Source: Solen grandis
Lineage: Eukaryota; Mollusca; Bivalvia; Adapedonta; Solenidae
DNA: 64,000 nt
Assembly: GCA_021229015.1 (NCBI GenBank)
Contig: CM037777.1
Coordinates: 67,632,411-67,696,410 of the forward strand
Direction of reading: 5' to 3'
In this document: positions 1-12,200 of the stretch, piece after piece
Numbering within the stretch: the first letter of the stretch is position 1
How the letters are laid out: each line of letters begins with the position of its first letter
Position numbers and translations under genes: made by a program
The notes under the pieces: model-generated
Seen by the model: the letters and a program-made list of their open reading frames with translations, nothing else
What the model was told of the DNA's origin: nothing
Databases searched by the model: none

Positions 1-1305
1 AACACAAAAACATATTTATTGATCACATTAAAGTTTGAAATATTACCTTTATAATGTCAAAAAATCATTTTGTAGTTGACACATCAATTGATGTAGTCAT
101 TTGTCCACCATCTTGATGTGTTAATCAGTGTTATGTAAAATATACGGAATAGCCGAAAATATTTAGATGAAATAAATAAAGTCAAATTAACGATGTTGAG
201 TGGGACAATTCTTATTCACTGATATATTATCATCTGTCACATTGCTTACTACACGATATAAATGTTTCCAACATTGGAAATGTTTTCTTTGGACTTTAAA
301 CACAATATAGTTTACAAGACAAACTTCATCTACCCAAACTTTGTGTTCCCAGTTTTACCCTGACTGTACACATTTTTTTGGAACACTCAGTGTTGTTTGT
401 ACGTAATGGAGGATATAAACGCAAAAAAAGAAAGTGAAGTTTTTGATAAAATATATCACCCTCTTAATGTCTATGTATGACATTTTCCTTAACTAACAGG
501 GTAAGTTATTATGTCTGCTATAAGTTTGTTGTGTTTTCATAGTGAATTGCCAATTTTTATGCCTATGATAAATGGAAATGTAGAGCGTTAGAATTCACAT
601 GGAGTTTGCTACATCAATGTATACGGCGAGCCATAAGACATAGCGTATCAAGGAAATGTCAAAATAGTAAAATCGATATGCTATGGCTTATTTATATGAC
701 TAAAGACTTGTCTAGTGGCCGGCTCGTCGGATAGCAGTAGTCATCGGACAACCTCTGTATCAGTCTATGTATCGACCAGTCCACCTATCTGCCTTTTCTT
801 TTTTGACTCTGCTTTTGGTTACTACTAGCAGGTGTTTGTACTCTTTTGCAGCTTCTTGACCAAGTTAATCATCTGAAAGTGAAGATTGTTGTCAAAATCT
901 GATTCATAACCACAGAATTGGAACAAACTTCAAACTAATTTAGCAAACCCATTGTGTTTTTTTGCTTTCTATATTGAAAATTAATTAAAAGTTAGCAATG
1001 TTGAAGAGTTAGGTAACATGCAGGTAATTATACCCGCAAATGAATGTTTGAGGGAGTATACTTGAATCACTTATTCAGTTGGTCCATTAGTCTGTCCCCA
1101 AGATCAAATTTCTTAAATAACTTTTATCTGAATTTACTTACTAACTTTTTTGGTAAGCTGCTGGGGTTCTAATGGGTTATGGCCAAGGTCATTGTTACTC
1201 AAAATAGACATTGTTACTCCATTTACTGCTTGCTGTCTGCTTTCAACATTTAGAACATACTTCCAAACTGTGGCAAAATAGTATGTGACAGTTCTGGTTC
1301 ATCTT
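1..1305. other. No gene recognised (intergenic or intronic)
   Basis: AT-rich sequence with stops in all frames at short spacing. I see no exon with homology, no recognisable element termini and no RNA gene. It could be intron 1 of IGHMBP2 or the DNA upstream of it, because the exon carrying the IGHMBP2 start codon was not found. Confidence 0.5.
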
Positions 1306-1307
1306 AT

Positions 1308-2972
1308 TAGCTCGACTATTCGTAGAATATGAGAGCTATTGTAGTCACCCTGGCGTTGGCGTTGGCGTTGCAGCTTTTGGTTAAAGTTTTGCGTGCAAGT
1401 TACTATCAATCTTATATCTCAATAACCATTTATGGTATTGATTTGAAAGTTTATAAATATGTTCAGGGGCATCAGACAACCAAGGTAGATAACTCTTGAC
1501 TGAATTTAATATGAATTATGGCCCCTTTTTTACTTAGAAATTTTGGTTAAAGTTTTGCATGCAATAGAAAATTTGGTTAAAGTTTTGCATGCAAGCTACT
1601 ATCTAGTTTGTATCTCAATAACCATTCATGGTATTGACTTGAAAGTTTATGAATATGTTCAGGGGCATCAGACAACCAAGGTAGATAACTCTTGACTGAA
1701 TTTGATATGAATTATGGCTCCTTTTTAACTTAGAAATTTTGGTTAAAGTTTTGCATGCAATAGAAAATTTGGTTAAAGTTTTGCATGCAAGCTACTATCT
1801 AGTTTGTATCTCAATAACCATTCATGGTATTGACTTGAAAGTTTATGAATATGTTTAGGGGCATCATACAACCAAGGTAGATAACTCTTGATGGAATATA
1901 TAACAAATTATGGCCCCTTTTTAACTTAGAAATTTTGGTTAAAGTTTTGCATGCAAGTACTTCATGCTAAATCTCAGTATCCAGGGCATGGGATTGATTT
2001 GAAACATCTTTAATAGTTTAGGGGTATCATTCTTTCATGGTAGATAACTTTTGATGGAATATATTACAAGTTATGGCCCCTTTTTTAACTTAGAAATTTT
2101 GGTAAAAGTTTTGCATGCAAGGTACTTTCATGCTAATATCTCAGTATCCAGGTATGGGATTGATTTGAAACATCTTTAATATGTTTAGGGGTATCATACT
2201 TTCATGGTAGACAACTTTTGATGGAATATATTACAAGTTACGGCCCCTTTTTTAACTTAGAAATTTTGGTTTAAGTTTTGCATGCAAGGTACTTTCATGC
2301 TAATATCTCAGTATCCAGGTATGGGATTGATTTGAGACATCTTTAATACATTTAGGGGTATCATACTTTCATGGTAGATAACTCTTGATGGAATATGTTA
2401 CAAATTTTTGCCCTTTTTAACTTAGAAATTTTGGTTAAAGTTTTGCATGCAAGTTACTTTCATGCTTATATCTCAGTATCCAGGCATGGGATTGATTTGA
2501 AATATCTTTAATATGTTTAGGAGTATCATACTATCAAGGTAGATAACTTTTTATGGAATATATTACAAGTTATGACCCCCTTTTAACTTAGAATTATGGT
2601 TAAATTTTTGCATTCAAGCTACTATCCACCTTATATCTCAGAAATTGCTTGTGGAATTGACTAGAAAGTTAAGGTGTGTCTTCAAGGGCATCAGAAAACA
2701 GGAGGATAACTTTTGGACTGATGCAAATTATGGCCCTTTTCTAACTTGGAATTTTGGTTTAAGTTTTGCATGCACAGTGTTATTGTGCTTATGTCTCAGT
2801 AACTAGGCATGGAATTGATTTTAGACATCATAAATATATTAAGGGGTATCAAACTATCAAGGTATATCATTTTTTACTATTACTATGAAGGGCAAGAATT
2901 TTAATAGATTTCATTTGATTTACCAACAAGCATTTCGAATAGTCGAGCGTGCTGTCCTCTGACAGCTCTTTG
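1308..2972 (+). mobile_element. Tandem-core element, family A, copy 1 (HINE-like)
   Basis: The 5' end carries GCTCGACTATTCG (1310-1322). Its exact inverse complement CGAATAGTCGAGC lies near the 3' end (2936-2948) and is followed by a hairpin (GCTGTC at 2951-2956, GACAGC at 2961-2966, four-base loop CTCT). Between them are roughly nine tandem units of about 150 bp sharing the phrases AAATTTTGGTTAAAGTTTTG, CATGCAAG and TATGGCCCC. There is no coding capacity. An asymmetric inverted repeat plus 3' hairpin plus tandem core fits the design of Helentron-derived non-autonomous elements (HINEs); this assignment is inferred from structure only. Other copies are at 17738 and 28202, with a fragment at 62440. 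Confidence 0.75.
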
Positions 2973-2974
2973 TT

Positions 2975-3575
2975 TTTTTATTATTATTTTTACTCTGATG
3001 CAAACATACAAGGGATGTCTCTGTTTGAAGCAACTTAGATAAGAACCAGAAATGGGAAGGTCTAAAAGCAATTCAGACTTTCAGTTATAATTGGCCTGTA
3101 ACACTACACTTCTCCCCCTTTTCTCATTAAGATTTAGCCTATTACCCAGCAGATTCAGAACATCTGCCCTATTACATTGCTGCTGAGTTTCATGGTAACT
3201 TTTTCTCATCACAGTGTTTGAAATAGCCACCTGCCAGATTACCCTGGCAAGTAAAACCCCATAGAGGGCAAGTTAAAATGTCATTGAAGTTGTCCGATGG
3301 GCAACCTTAAAAATTACTACCCCGTAAACACTCATGTAATGTGTGCACTCCTGTATACTGCGCATACCGAGTTTGAGGTTCAAAATCTTCGTAAAAATCT
3401 ATTTTCCTTCTATAATGCACATTCATTCTTTGTACATCGAGGGGGCCGCCATATTTTTTTTATCCGAGCGTGTTTTGAGGATTTTCGATTAAACTACAGG
3501 TAACAAAATTTCTACTGCTTCCACAAGTCAGTCATGCGACGATTATTATTCACACCTCTAGTATCCACCTCTAGC
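2975..3575. other. No gene recognised
   Basis: Unique-looking AT-rich sequence. A 68-codon open frame (3297-3503, +) has no recognisable domain and is not supported as a gene. The phrase GGGCAAGTT near 3268 recurs near 5391, which may reflect a common dispersed repeat. Confidence 0.4.
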
Positions 3576-3579
3576 TTAT

Positions 3580-4640
3580 GGTACAGTCCCACTATCCCGA
3601 TTGTGGGCCCGATCAACCCCGATTCGAGGGATCGGGAAACATCATAAAGACATCGCGATGAAACGTAACTCCATCGTGTACGATCGTTAGTCTTCCTTGG
3701 GCCATCGGTATTGGTCTGCATCAATCGGCATACGACCCCGACTTTAACAAACATGCTTCTTCTTTTCGGGCTCGATCGTGCTACATCGGGCCCATTCTTG
3801 AATCGGCCAGAATCGTAAAGCCATCGTAAAGCTTCCGTAAATCCATCGTATGACATCGTTAGTCTTCCACGATCCATCGTGTTGTAATCGGGAAACATCA
3901 AACCACGGAAGACCCCCGATCTCTTAAAGAAAGCGTTACGATAGACCATGATGTCAATACAGAGTCGACATGAGTCTTACCGATGATGTTACGATAAACT
4001 GGTTGTAGCCGATAGAGATACGATCTACACCGTTGAATGCGGATAGAGGCCCGATGGGAGCCCGATATCAGCACGGAATACTCTCGGTCTTGGCATTTTG
4101 GTATAAATAGGGATTGAAATATGGGATCAGCACCAGTTTATCTCAAGACTTGGTACAGGATGGACCTTTTGATAAATAAGAGAAGAAAAAGACTCCAGCT
4201 GCTCAACTGGCAATTACAGCTAAGCAATCAGGAAAATAATAATAATCTAGTGATGCTGAGAACACTACCAGAAAAGCATCGAAGAAAAAATCGTAAAAGA
4301 TCTGTTTGGGTGAAACGGATAAAAAGGCAAGCAGTTTAATGGTCAAATAAGTATAATGGTATATCTTCAAGGTTCCCTGTCGAACGTGTTTCGATCGGGA
4401 CTCTATCGGCATACATCTTAACTCTGTCGGGTGACATCGTGCTCTAAAAAGTGTATCGTGTTGAATCGGGGGCAAGTTGTCATCTTGAATCGTACAGTAA
4501 TCGTTATTAAAACGTGTATGTGGGACTAGAAATATGAAAATGTGTTTTGTGAGCCCGTTTGCACACGATCCATCCCGATGTCTGCTATCGGGGTCTATCG
4601 GCCTCCATCGTACTAGTACCGTGATAGTGGGACCGTCGAC
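3580..4640. mobile_element. ATCG-rich inverted-repeat element (non-autonomous DNA element)
   Basis: The outer ends are inverted: GTCCCACTATC (3586-3596) pairs exactly with GATAGTGGGAC (4623-4633), and weaker matches with CCCGAT/ATCGGG continue inward. Between the ends the tetramer ATCG or its complement CGAT is strikingly dense: I counted about 15 ATCG and 9 CGAT from 3597 to 3960, where about 3 would be expected by chance, and there are about a dozen more from 4380 to 4620. The middle (4100-4370) is AT-rich and lacks the motif. A 72-codon basic frame (4121-4339, +) has no transposase signature. Dense subterminal short motifs are typical transposase-binding sites. The superfamily is unknown and no clear target duplication was found. 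Confidence 0.6.
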
Positions 4641-4644
4641 TTAA

Positions 4645-6148
4645 ATTGTAATGTTGATGTTCATTATGGTCATTAGTTTGAGTAATAGTCTTCAAATGTT
4701 GACACCTTGTTGTTTGTTGCAAGTCCCTTTCCAATTGAAATTTGAAGTACAATGTACATAATGATCTTTAACAGAATAGTTCTGTCCCAAATGGAACAAA
4801 CTAGCTAAAATATTGTCTGAATGTACTAAAAACAATAAACTAATTGTGTAATCATAATATAATGGAAGTCATGTTTTGTTTTAGAAATGACTATTTGGGT
4901 TTATGTCGTGTAGTAATTATTATGTAAAGTACAGTGCAGTACTGAACAAGTTCTGGGTGATTCACAGCGATTTAAATAAAAAGAGTATGAACACCAGAAC
5001 AATGATTTCGTAAGCATTTATTGCACAATTATATTGTAGAAAATCATAAACAGACAAGAGTTTTCCGTCATGTATATATGATAAAGCCTTAATATCGATT
5101 TAAAATATACATGCACATAGACTTTGCCAGTTGCTGGTATGGCTTCTTAGTGGGTGAGGTAAAGTTTGGAAACACTACGAAAAAACTGAATTCTCATGTA
5201 TTGTGCGCACACATTCTTCAAAATCAAATTTGAAGTCATAGAAATGCTAACAATACACGAGTGTTTAATTTCAGTAATAACAACATGACATGAAACTTAA
5301 ATAAATTAACCACATTTCAATATGTTTTTATGTTGATTTCATGAGTTTGCTTTCTCCACATACATAAAGTAGGGAAAGTTGAAATAAATGGGGGCAAGTT
5401 GAAATCACCATGCCCTATGGGCAAGTTGGATTTCAGATTTATTTTGAACACTGCATCATAGAATTAGGGGCAGGCCTGTCAAAACCTCTGCCACCTTTCC
5501 AAGGAGCAACTCTACTTGATGTTGCTCAACTTAATAAGGAACAGCAAGTAACCATATCATACAAAAACTTATATGCATGGCAGTTATACTCTGCCTATAT
5601 CTTCAGTCATTACAAGTATCCAGTATCTGGTTTAACACAACAAGTGGAGTGTACCTAGATACATGTATATATATATATATATATTTTGTTTTATCTAAAT
5701 GCAGATTTTTAATTTGTGACATTAATAAACCACTTTTGAAGGAACTTAAAAAAAAAATGTAAATTGAATGTCAAAAAGTGAGAGGAAAAATGTTATTAAA
5801 TATGACTGAACTTAACCTCAGAATTAGTCAGGGGTGGGGGGGGGGAGAAAAATAACAATGACCATACTGGATGTCCTGTGGTTGAAAAGAAGAAGAAGAA
5901 GAATCTGTTATTAAGGAACAACATCTATGATAGTGTGTTTCATTTGTTTTTAGTCATATGTACATCAAATATTCAGTAAGTATAGTCACTAATATGAACT
6001 TCAAACATTTTTTTTAAGAAGGAGGAGGAGAAAAAGTAGGTGTTCATACATGCTAGTAATGTCACATTAGGACAAATATGATTTATGATTGATAAAATTA
6101 ACTTCTAACTTTTATAAACAACGTATAAAAGTTTATCATAATTTGCAG
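4645..6148. other. No gene recognised upstream of the first visible IGHMBP2 exon
   Basis: I searched this stretch for the short N-terminal IGHMBP2 exon (an acidic helix with an ELE or EIEE pattern) and did not find it. There is a short TA repeat at about 5664-5684 and small poly-G and AAG runs near 5830-5900. The open frame at 5410-5658 (+) has no recognisable domain. Confidence 0.4.
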
Positions 6149-6291
6149 GTTATTAACAGACAAGTTACCAGCAAAGGAACTCCAGAGACGTGGGGTGTGT
6201 CTTCTGAAACTGCATATTTCAAGCAAAAGGACCGGACTGTTTGGACGCAATGTTCTAGTCTTTGAAACGCATCATGATTCCCTTCCCTCAA
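6149..6291 (+). CDS. IGHMBP2: IGHMBP2 exon (N-terminal beta-barrel region)
   Basis: It follows an acceptor ending TTTGCAG and reads [19 protein letters not shown] then [10 protein letters not shown] and [10 protein letters not shown], collinear with the human N-terminal region ([13 protein letters not shown], then LPSN). The 3' boundary is inferred. The frame stays open to a stop at 6312, and no GT donor in the right phase exists. Ending at A6291 gives Asn at the junction, as in human, and preserves phase, but the intron would then begin GATTTA. Confidence 0.75.
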
Positions 6292-9200
6292 GATTTAATT
6301 ATATTTTATTATAGTAGGTGTATGACACATCTTCTTTTTCCTAATTTTAATATGACCATATGCTTTGTATTTTGGGCTTTGGCCTAATTACTATGAATAC
6401 ACTCTTTATGATAACAGTACAGAGCATACAACTAATTATTGAAGTTATAATTAAACAAATTTATTCATCGGCTATAATCTATGGTGATTATAAATTACCA
6501 ATTAACGTGATGGTAAAATGTTTCATTTCAGAAAGAATCATATGGACAGTGTCCCTTAAATATCACAACACTGCTTCAGGGACAAGATTTGAGAGATTTG
6601 CTGTATTTTTTGTATTTTTTTTGGTTAAAATCTCAGTGATATCTGCTAAAGGAGGAAAATTCCTTGTATAACAGTCATGCATGGGACGTAAATGGCAAAT
6701 TCTCACTTCTATTGGTTAATATTTTCTTTTTAGATAATAACAATATAAATACATTCTGGTATTTTTTATGTTATGTTCATATTGACAAATTACATTAGTA
6801 CTATTTCAGTTCATCCTTTATATGATAGATGAAATACTATGTGTTAGACATTCATTTATTAGTCGCTGACTGTAAAACTCACTCAGCCCCTTACAGCGTG
6901 GGTTCGAATCCCGGCAGGGTCATTCGGATTTTTACGTGAGGAAGCTTTCCAGCTGACTTGCGGTAGGTCGGTGGTTCTACCCAGATGCCTCTGTGCATTT
7001 GGGGTCTTCCTCCACCTGTAATTAGCTGGACGTCGCTATATGACTGAAATACTGTTGAAACGACGGTAAACTCAAATAGTCAAGTCATTCATTTATTGTT
7101 TTAAAATGTATTTAAATTTGTTCACTACATTGTATAATTGTGATCTATATTTTTGTTGATGGACCCTCATTTAGATGGTCACCTGCCTTAAAAAGCTAAC
7201 ATGGCCACATCCCTTGATTGGCTGCCTTAACCAGGTTTAACTGTATGTAACACAAAAACTGTAAAGTGTATGTATAATGAAATCTGCTCTGTTCTTTTCA
7301 CGAAAACACTGCTTCATTATAGATACATTCTTTGTCACAGGAGATATTGTTGGACTCAACCACTCCAGTAGTGACAGTCAGTCAGAGACCCTGGGGTCGG
7401 GTGTGGTTACCAAGGTTACACAGTCAGCAGTCAGTGTGGCATTTGACGATGCCCAAGACCTTTTTTCCCTTGATGATGGGGCCAGTGACTACTATAAGCT
7501 GACCAAGCTTGCAAATGATGTCACTTACAAACGCTTGAAAAGGTTATTTATTTCTTATTGTTTGTATTTAATAATATATATCACTAATCATAATGTTTTC
7601 CCCTCTGCATAGCTATTAATGTAGTCCAGATTTAGTACAACAGTACTAAAGGAACAGATGAGATTTATTTGCCAAATGAATTTTACCATTTTCATGACTT
7701 TGTACTGTGTACTTTCAATACTAACCGAGTATATGTAAAGACTAATTCAGCAATTGTTACCCTGTCATTTTTAATTTAATTGAGTAAAAAGCAAATAATA
7801 AAGTGCCTTAAGTATGTGTATGACACAGTGAGCAGCTATAATGTCTGGTTTTCAGAAATCAGAGAGTCACTCAAAAGAAAAAAATATTTACGGTAAGCAG
7901 TAGTAGTACTTGTCTTTCAGAAAGTAGGTCATGTTACACTAAGTTTACAGAATTAATAGAGTCCTCCAATTTTGAAATGAGTTTGCTATCCATCATTTTG
8001 ATAATAAATTGGGTATTTATCAAATTTTTAATGAGTTATTGCACAATTATTCCTTTGTATAATATAGTATTGCTCAAGATTATATTATGTTTTGTTGTTG
8101 TACTTTACATTTTCAACTCATAATACATGTTAAAAGAAAATATACAACATAGCACAATATTGAATGACACAATGTTTTGCTGTATGTTCAAATCTTTTTT
8201 AAATTCTTCTGCAGAGTGTTAACAGAGCTGAACAGAACCTCCCACAAGTCATGTGGCCAACTGAGAAGTGTTTTGTTTGGAGAGCAGGAATTATCTCCCC
8301 CACTACAATTACGAGGTAAATCGCACTATCACTGACCTCTAACAACTCAAATGCAACATTTCACAGTCTACAACATACTGCACCACAAACTCTGTGCAGC
8401 AGTTACCTCCCTTAGAGTACAGTATACAGTTACTTTATGCAAATAAATGAAATTTGGCCGGGGATGACATGTGAGACTAAAGGCAGAGGGCGACAATTCA
8501 GAATGTCATCCCTGACACCGAGGAACAACAGTTTTCATTGTTACGTAAATTACCATGAAATAACTGTTTTATTACCTGATCAGTCATTTTATAATTACCG
8601 GGTAGATTGCACAAATGAAATATCAACATTGAATTCCAAACAGAACAAGGGAAAATATCTTTACAAATTGTCAACTGTTCAGCTTGTACTATGCATGTAT
8701 GTAACAGTTCAAAATAATGCCTATGCAACAGTTCACTGTGCTAGGAAACTACCAAATTTACATGAAACATCTTAGAATGGTTAATATACTTTTATATAGG
8801 GCGTCATATAATAATAATCACTATTACATTATGATGTTCAAATAATGAATCAGTCAGAATGACTACTAATTCGTTTAATTCTTTTAATTAACTCTTTACA
8901 TGTATGCTTCCACATCAAGAGATCGGGGGGGGCATATTGTTTTTGGTTTGTCTGTTTGTCACCAAACTTTAACCTTGCATAACACAGAGGTCCTTCCACC
9001 TACAGCCTCCAAACTTCACAGGTGCATGCACCTTGATTAGCTCTATCTGCCAGGTGACCTTGACCTTCAAATGACCTTGACCCCCAAGGTCTACCCCCCC
9101 CCCCCCCACCTCCCATTTGAATGTAGCACTTCTTTGAATATTTCATTCATAAGAAATTTTGATAAATCATTAGAAAAAAAAAAAACCAGTAGATATTAAA

Positions 9201-12200
9201 AACAAATATCTATATGTCCTGATTCTTATCCTACATGGGTGCTTAGATTTTTTCTTGTAAGGGGAGATTACACCATAAAATAGGCCAGACGGACTTGTAT
9301 GCCAGCCTCAGTTAGCCTAGGCCTGTGATATACTCCCTTTTTAAACTTATTACAAAGGTGTTGTTATGATGTTATGTGATTTAAAATATTTATGATCTAG
9401 TCATATTAAAAGCAGGGTGTTTAAGTCATAAGTCAGCAAATATTGAGATGGCGCTGCTAATCTCTGTACCTAAAGATTATAGCCATGAACCTATATTGTT
9501 GCAAGATTCTCTAAAATTTGTTCCTTTCTGCAAAGAACTGAATCTCGGTATTCTGTCATAATGAATAGATGGAGCTTCTGCCTACTTTACTCACTCCCTT
9601 TTCCTATGCAGGCACCCACTCCAATAAAAAAAGGGAGAAGAAAATGATTTATTTTTTAAAATAAAAAATGTGTACTGGTTTTTCAAACTTTTAAAATGTA
9701 ATGACGGTCATGGTTTTTTTTTTCTTCAGATTTTCAGTTCCTCAACACAAGCCTTGATGACTCCCAGCAAAAGGCTGTGGAGTTTGCCCTCAGTCAGAAG
9801 GAAGTGGCAGTGGTCCACGGCCCTCCCGGAACCGGCAAAACAACCACTGTGATAGAGATCATTCTGCAGTCTGTAAAACAGGGACAGAAGGTACTGCATT
9901 GACAAGAGGATAGAGAGAGGAGAGGAGATATAGGGCTGAGTGTTTGGAAAGAATTGAGAGGAGATATAGGGCTGAGTGTTTGGAAAGAATTGAGTGGAGA
10001 TATATGGCTGAGTGTTTGGAAAGAATTGGGAGGAGATATAGGGCTGAGTGTTTGGAAAGAGTTGAGAGGAGATATAGGGCTGAGTGTTTGGAAAGAATTG
10101 GGAGGAGATATAGGGCTGAGTGTTTGGAAAGAATTGAGAGGAGATATAGGGCTGAGTGTTTGGAAAGAATTGAGAGGAGATATAGGGCTGAGTGTTTGGA
10201 AAGAATGAAAAGGATGAGAAAGAAAGAATATGGGTTTAAAATGAAATCATTTGGGAAAACTGGAATTTTAGGGTTAAAAGGAAAAAAAATTATTAAGTGA
10301 AAGTGTATCATTGAAATGTAAGAAAATAATAGAAACTGTGTATATGAGTGAGAGAGAAAGGGAGGGAAAGGTAAATAAGCATTGAAAAATAGTATAGGAT
10401 ACATTTGCATCACTTGCAGATTTGCCAATGTCCGTATCTGTCCATCCTCTAGTCCATCACAAAATCTTGTGTTGCACAGAGTCATGAAAAAAATGCTGGA
10501 ATGTTCACCAGCATGAGAAATTGGATACTTGGTGGTTTGTTTTGAAGTTCATTAATTTTGGTCATAGCAGAGTTAAAGCTTCTGAATTAGTGACAATGAT
10601 GCAAAGTGGTGGCATCCCATGTACAAAGAATACTGTGAAATCATTGATTTTCATGGGACACTAATTTTCTTTGATTTCTTTGAAGGTTTTATCCATGAAT
10701 ATTAATCCCCACAAAACCTTGTCTCTTATTCAGATCCACGAAAAAATGTACCCAAGAAGTTCCACGAAAGGTATCTCATCAACGAAATTTAACATCAACA
10801 AAAATTAATGAGTTATAGTACATTTCTAGCTGTATTTGAAATTGCACATAGTTCCTATGATATTTGAACAATTTGTATTTTTCTATTCAGATTCTTGCCT
10901 GTGCTCCGTCCAACATAGCAGTAGACAACCTGGTAGAGAGACTGACCAGGAGCAAACTGAAGGTGGTCAGGATTGGTCATCCAGCCCGTGTTCTCTCACA
11001 CATACAGAAATACTCATTGGACGCCATCCTGTCCAGCAGTGATGAAACCAAACTTGTGGAGGATGTCAGGCGAGATATGGACAAAACACTGGTAGTCTCA
11101 TAGTACACTTGTTTCTTATCCTTTACCTCTTGAATATTCACGTACAAATTAATGATAGGTAGGTAGGTAGGAATTTACTGAACTCTAGGTTGTATACATG
11201 AAATGGGATTTTTTTTTTCTGCCTTGTAAACTGTGTAAAATCTGAGCTACAATATTGTATTAGCAAACAGATGAGACACTTTACCAGGAGCTGTCTGATC
11301 TTGTTCCTTCTCTGTTTTGTCAAGGTATTAAATCACATTTATATGTGGTTAATGGATTTTTGTTTTCTGACACAATCTGATCTTTTTTTTTTCTTTTTCT
11401 TTTCCATAAAAAAAAAATATGGCAATGTTACGTAACAAAGTCTTCAAGCCAGTATTTGCTTCTGTCTTAAATTTTAATGATCCAAAATCTATCTTAGTTC
11501 ACTATATATTAATTCAAGATATGGAACTTATATCTTGTTTAGATGGATGTACATGCATATACATTTTGTGTATGAAATTGCTTATATTTATGTCAGGGTT
11601 TCCAAGACATCCACAATTTGCTATTTTAATCCTCATGTTGTCTATCAAATTGACCCCCAAATATTTCAAAATTTGTCTCTTTATCTATATTTTAGGGAGT
11701 CTTTTTACCCACAATGAAAAAAGGGGGGGGGGGGCAAGGGAAGAACCTTTAAGATAATATTTAGATTAACATTATTTCTTTGATAATTCATGTAAAGCTT
11801 GTATTTATATTTATGAAATGGTTTTATTTCAAGAAGTTTAGGTGACAATTCCTCTTATAGGTTAGTATGAAGAAAACAAACCACAAAGGTGAGAAGCAGA
11901 AGTTACGAGAAGACATGAAACATCTGCGGAAAGAATTACGTCAACGAGAGGATGCCGCCACCAGGGAGATCCTGCAGCGAGCAGAGGTTGTCTTGGTTAC
12001 GCTTACTAGTGCAACAGACAGTGGGCCTTTGCGGTTGTTGGAAGAGAGCCATTTTGATGTTGTTGTAATTGACGAGGTGTCGCAGGCAACCGAGGCTGCC
12101 TGCTGGATCCCACTGCTGCGGACTCAAAAGTGTATCTTGGCTGGAGACCATCTTCAGCTGCCACCCACCATCATCTCCAAAGAGTAGGTCTCTCTCTCTC

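Noticed and set aside
4121..4475. Basic 72-codon (+) and 90-codon (-) frames as transposase genes
   Set aside because: No DDE, HUH or other catalytic motif; low complexity and inside a non-autonomous element.
5410..5658. 82-codon frame (+) as a candidate first IGHMBP2 exon
   Set aside because: No similarity to the acidic helical N-terminus expected, and no suitable donor in phase.
6885..6925. tRNA gene suggested by GGTTCGAATCCCGGC
   Set aside because: No matching A box or acceptor stem upstream; it is the head of a SINE.
9859..10485. 208-codon frame (-) with repeated [12 protein letters not shown], and + strand frames over the same bases
   Set aside because: By-product of the 36-bp minisatellite; overlaps the Walker A exon on the other strand.
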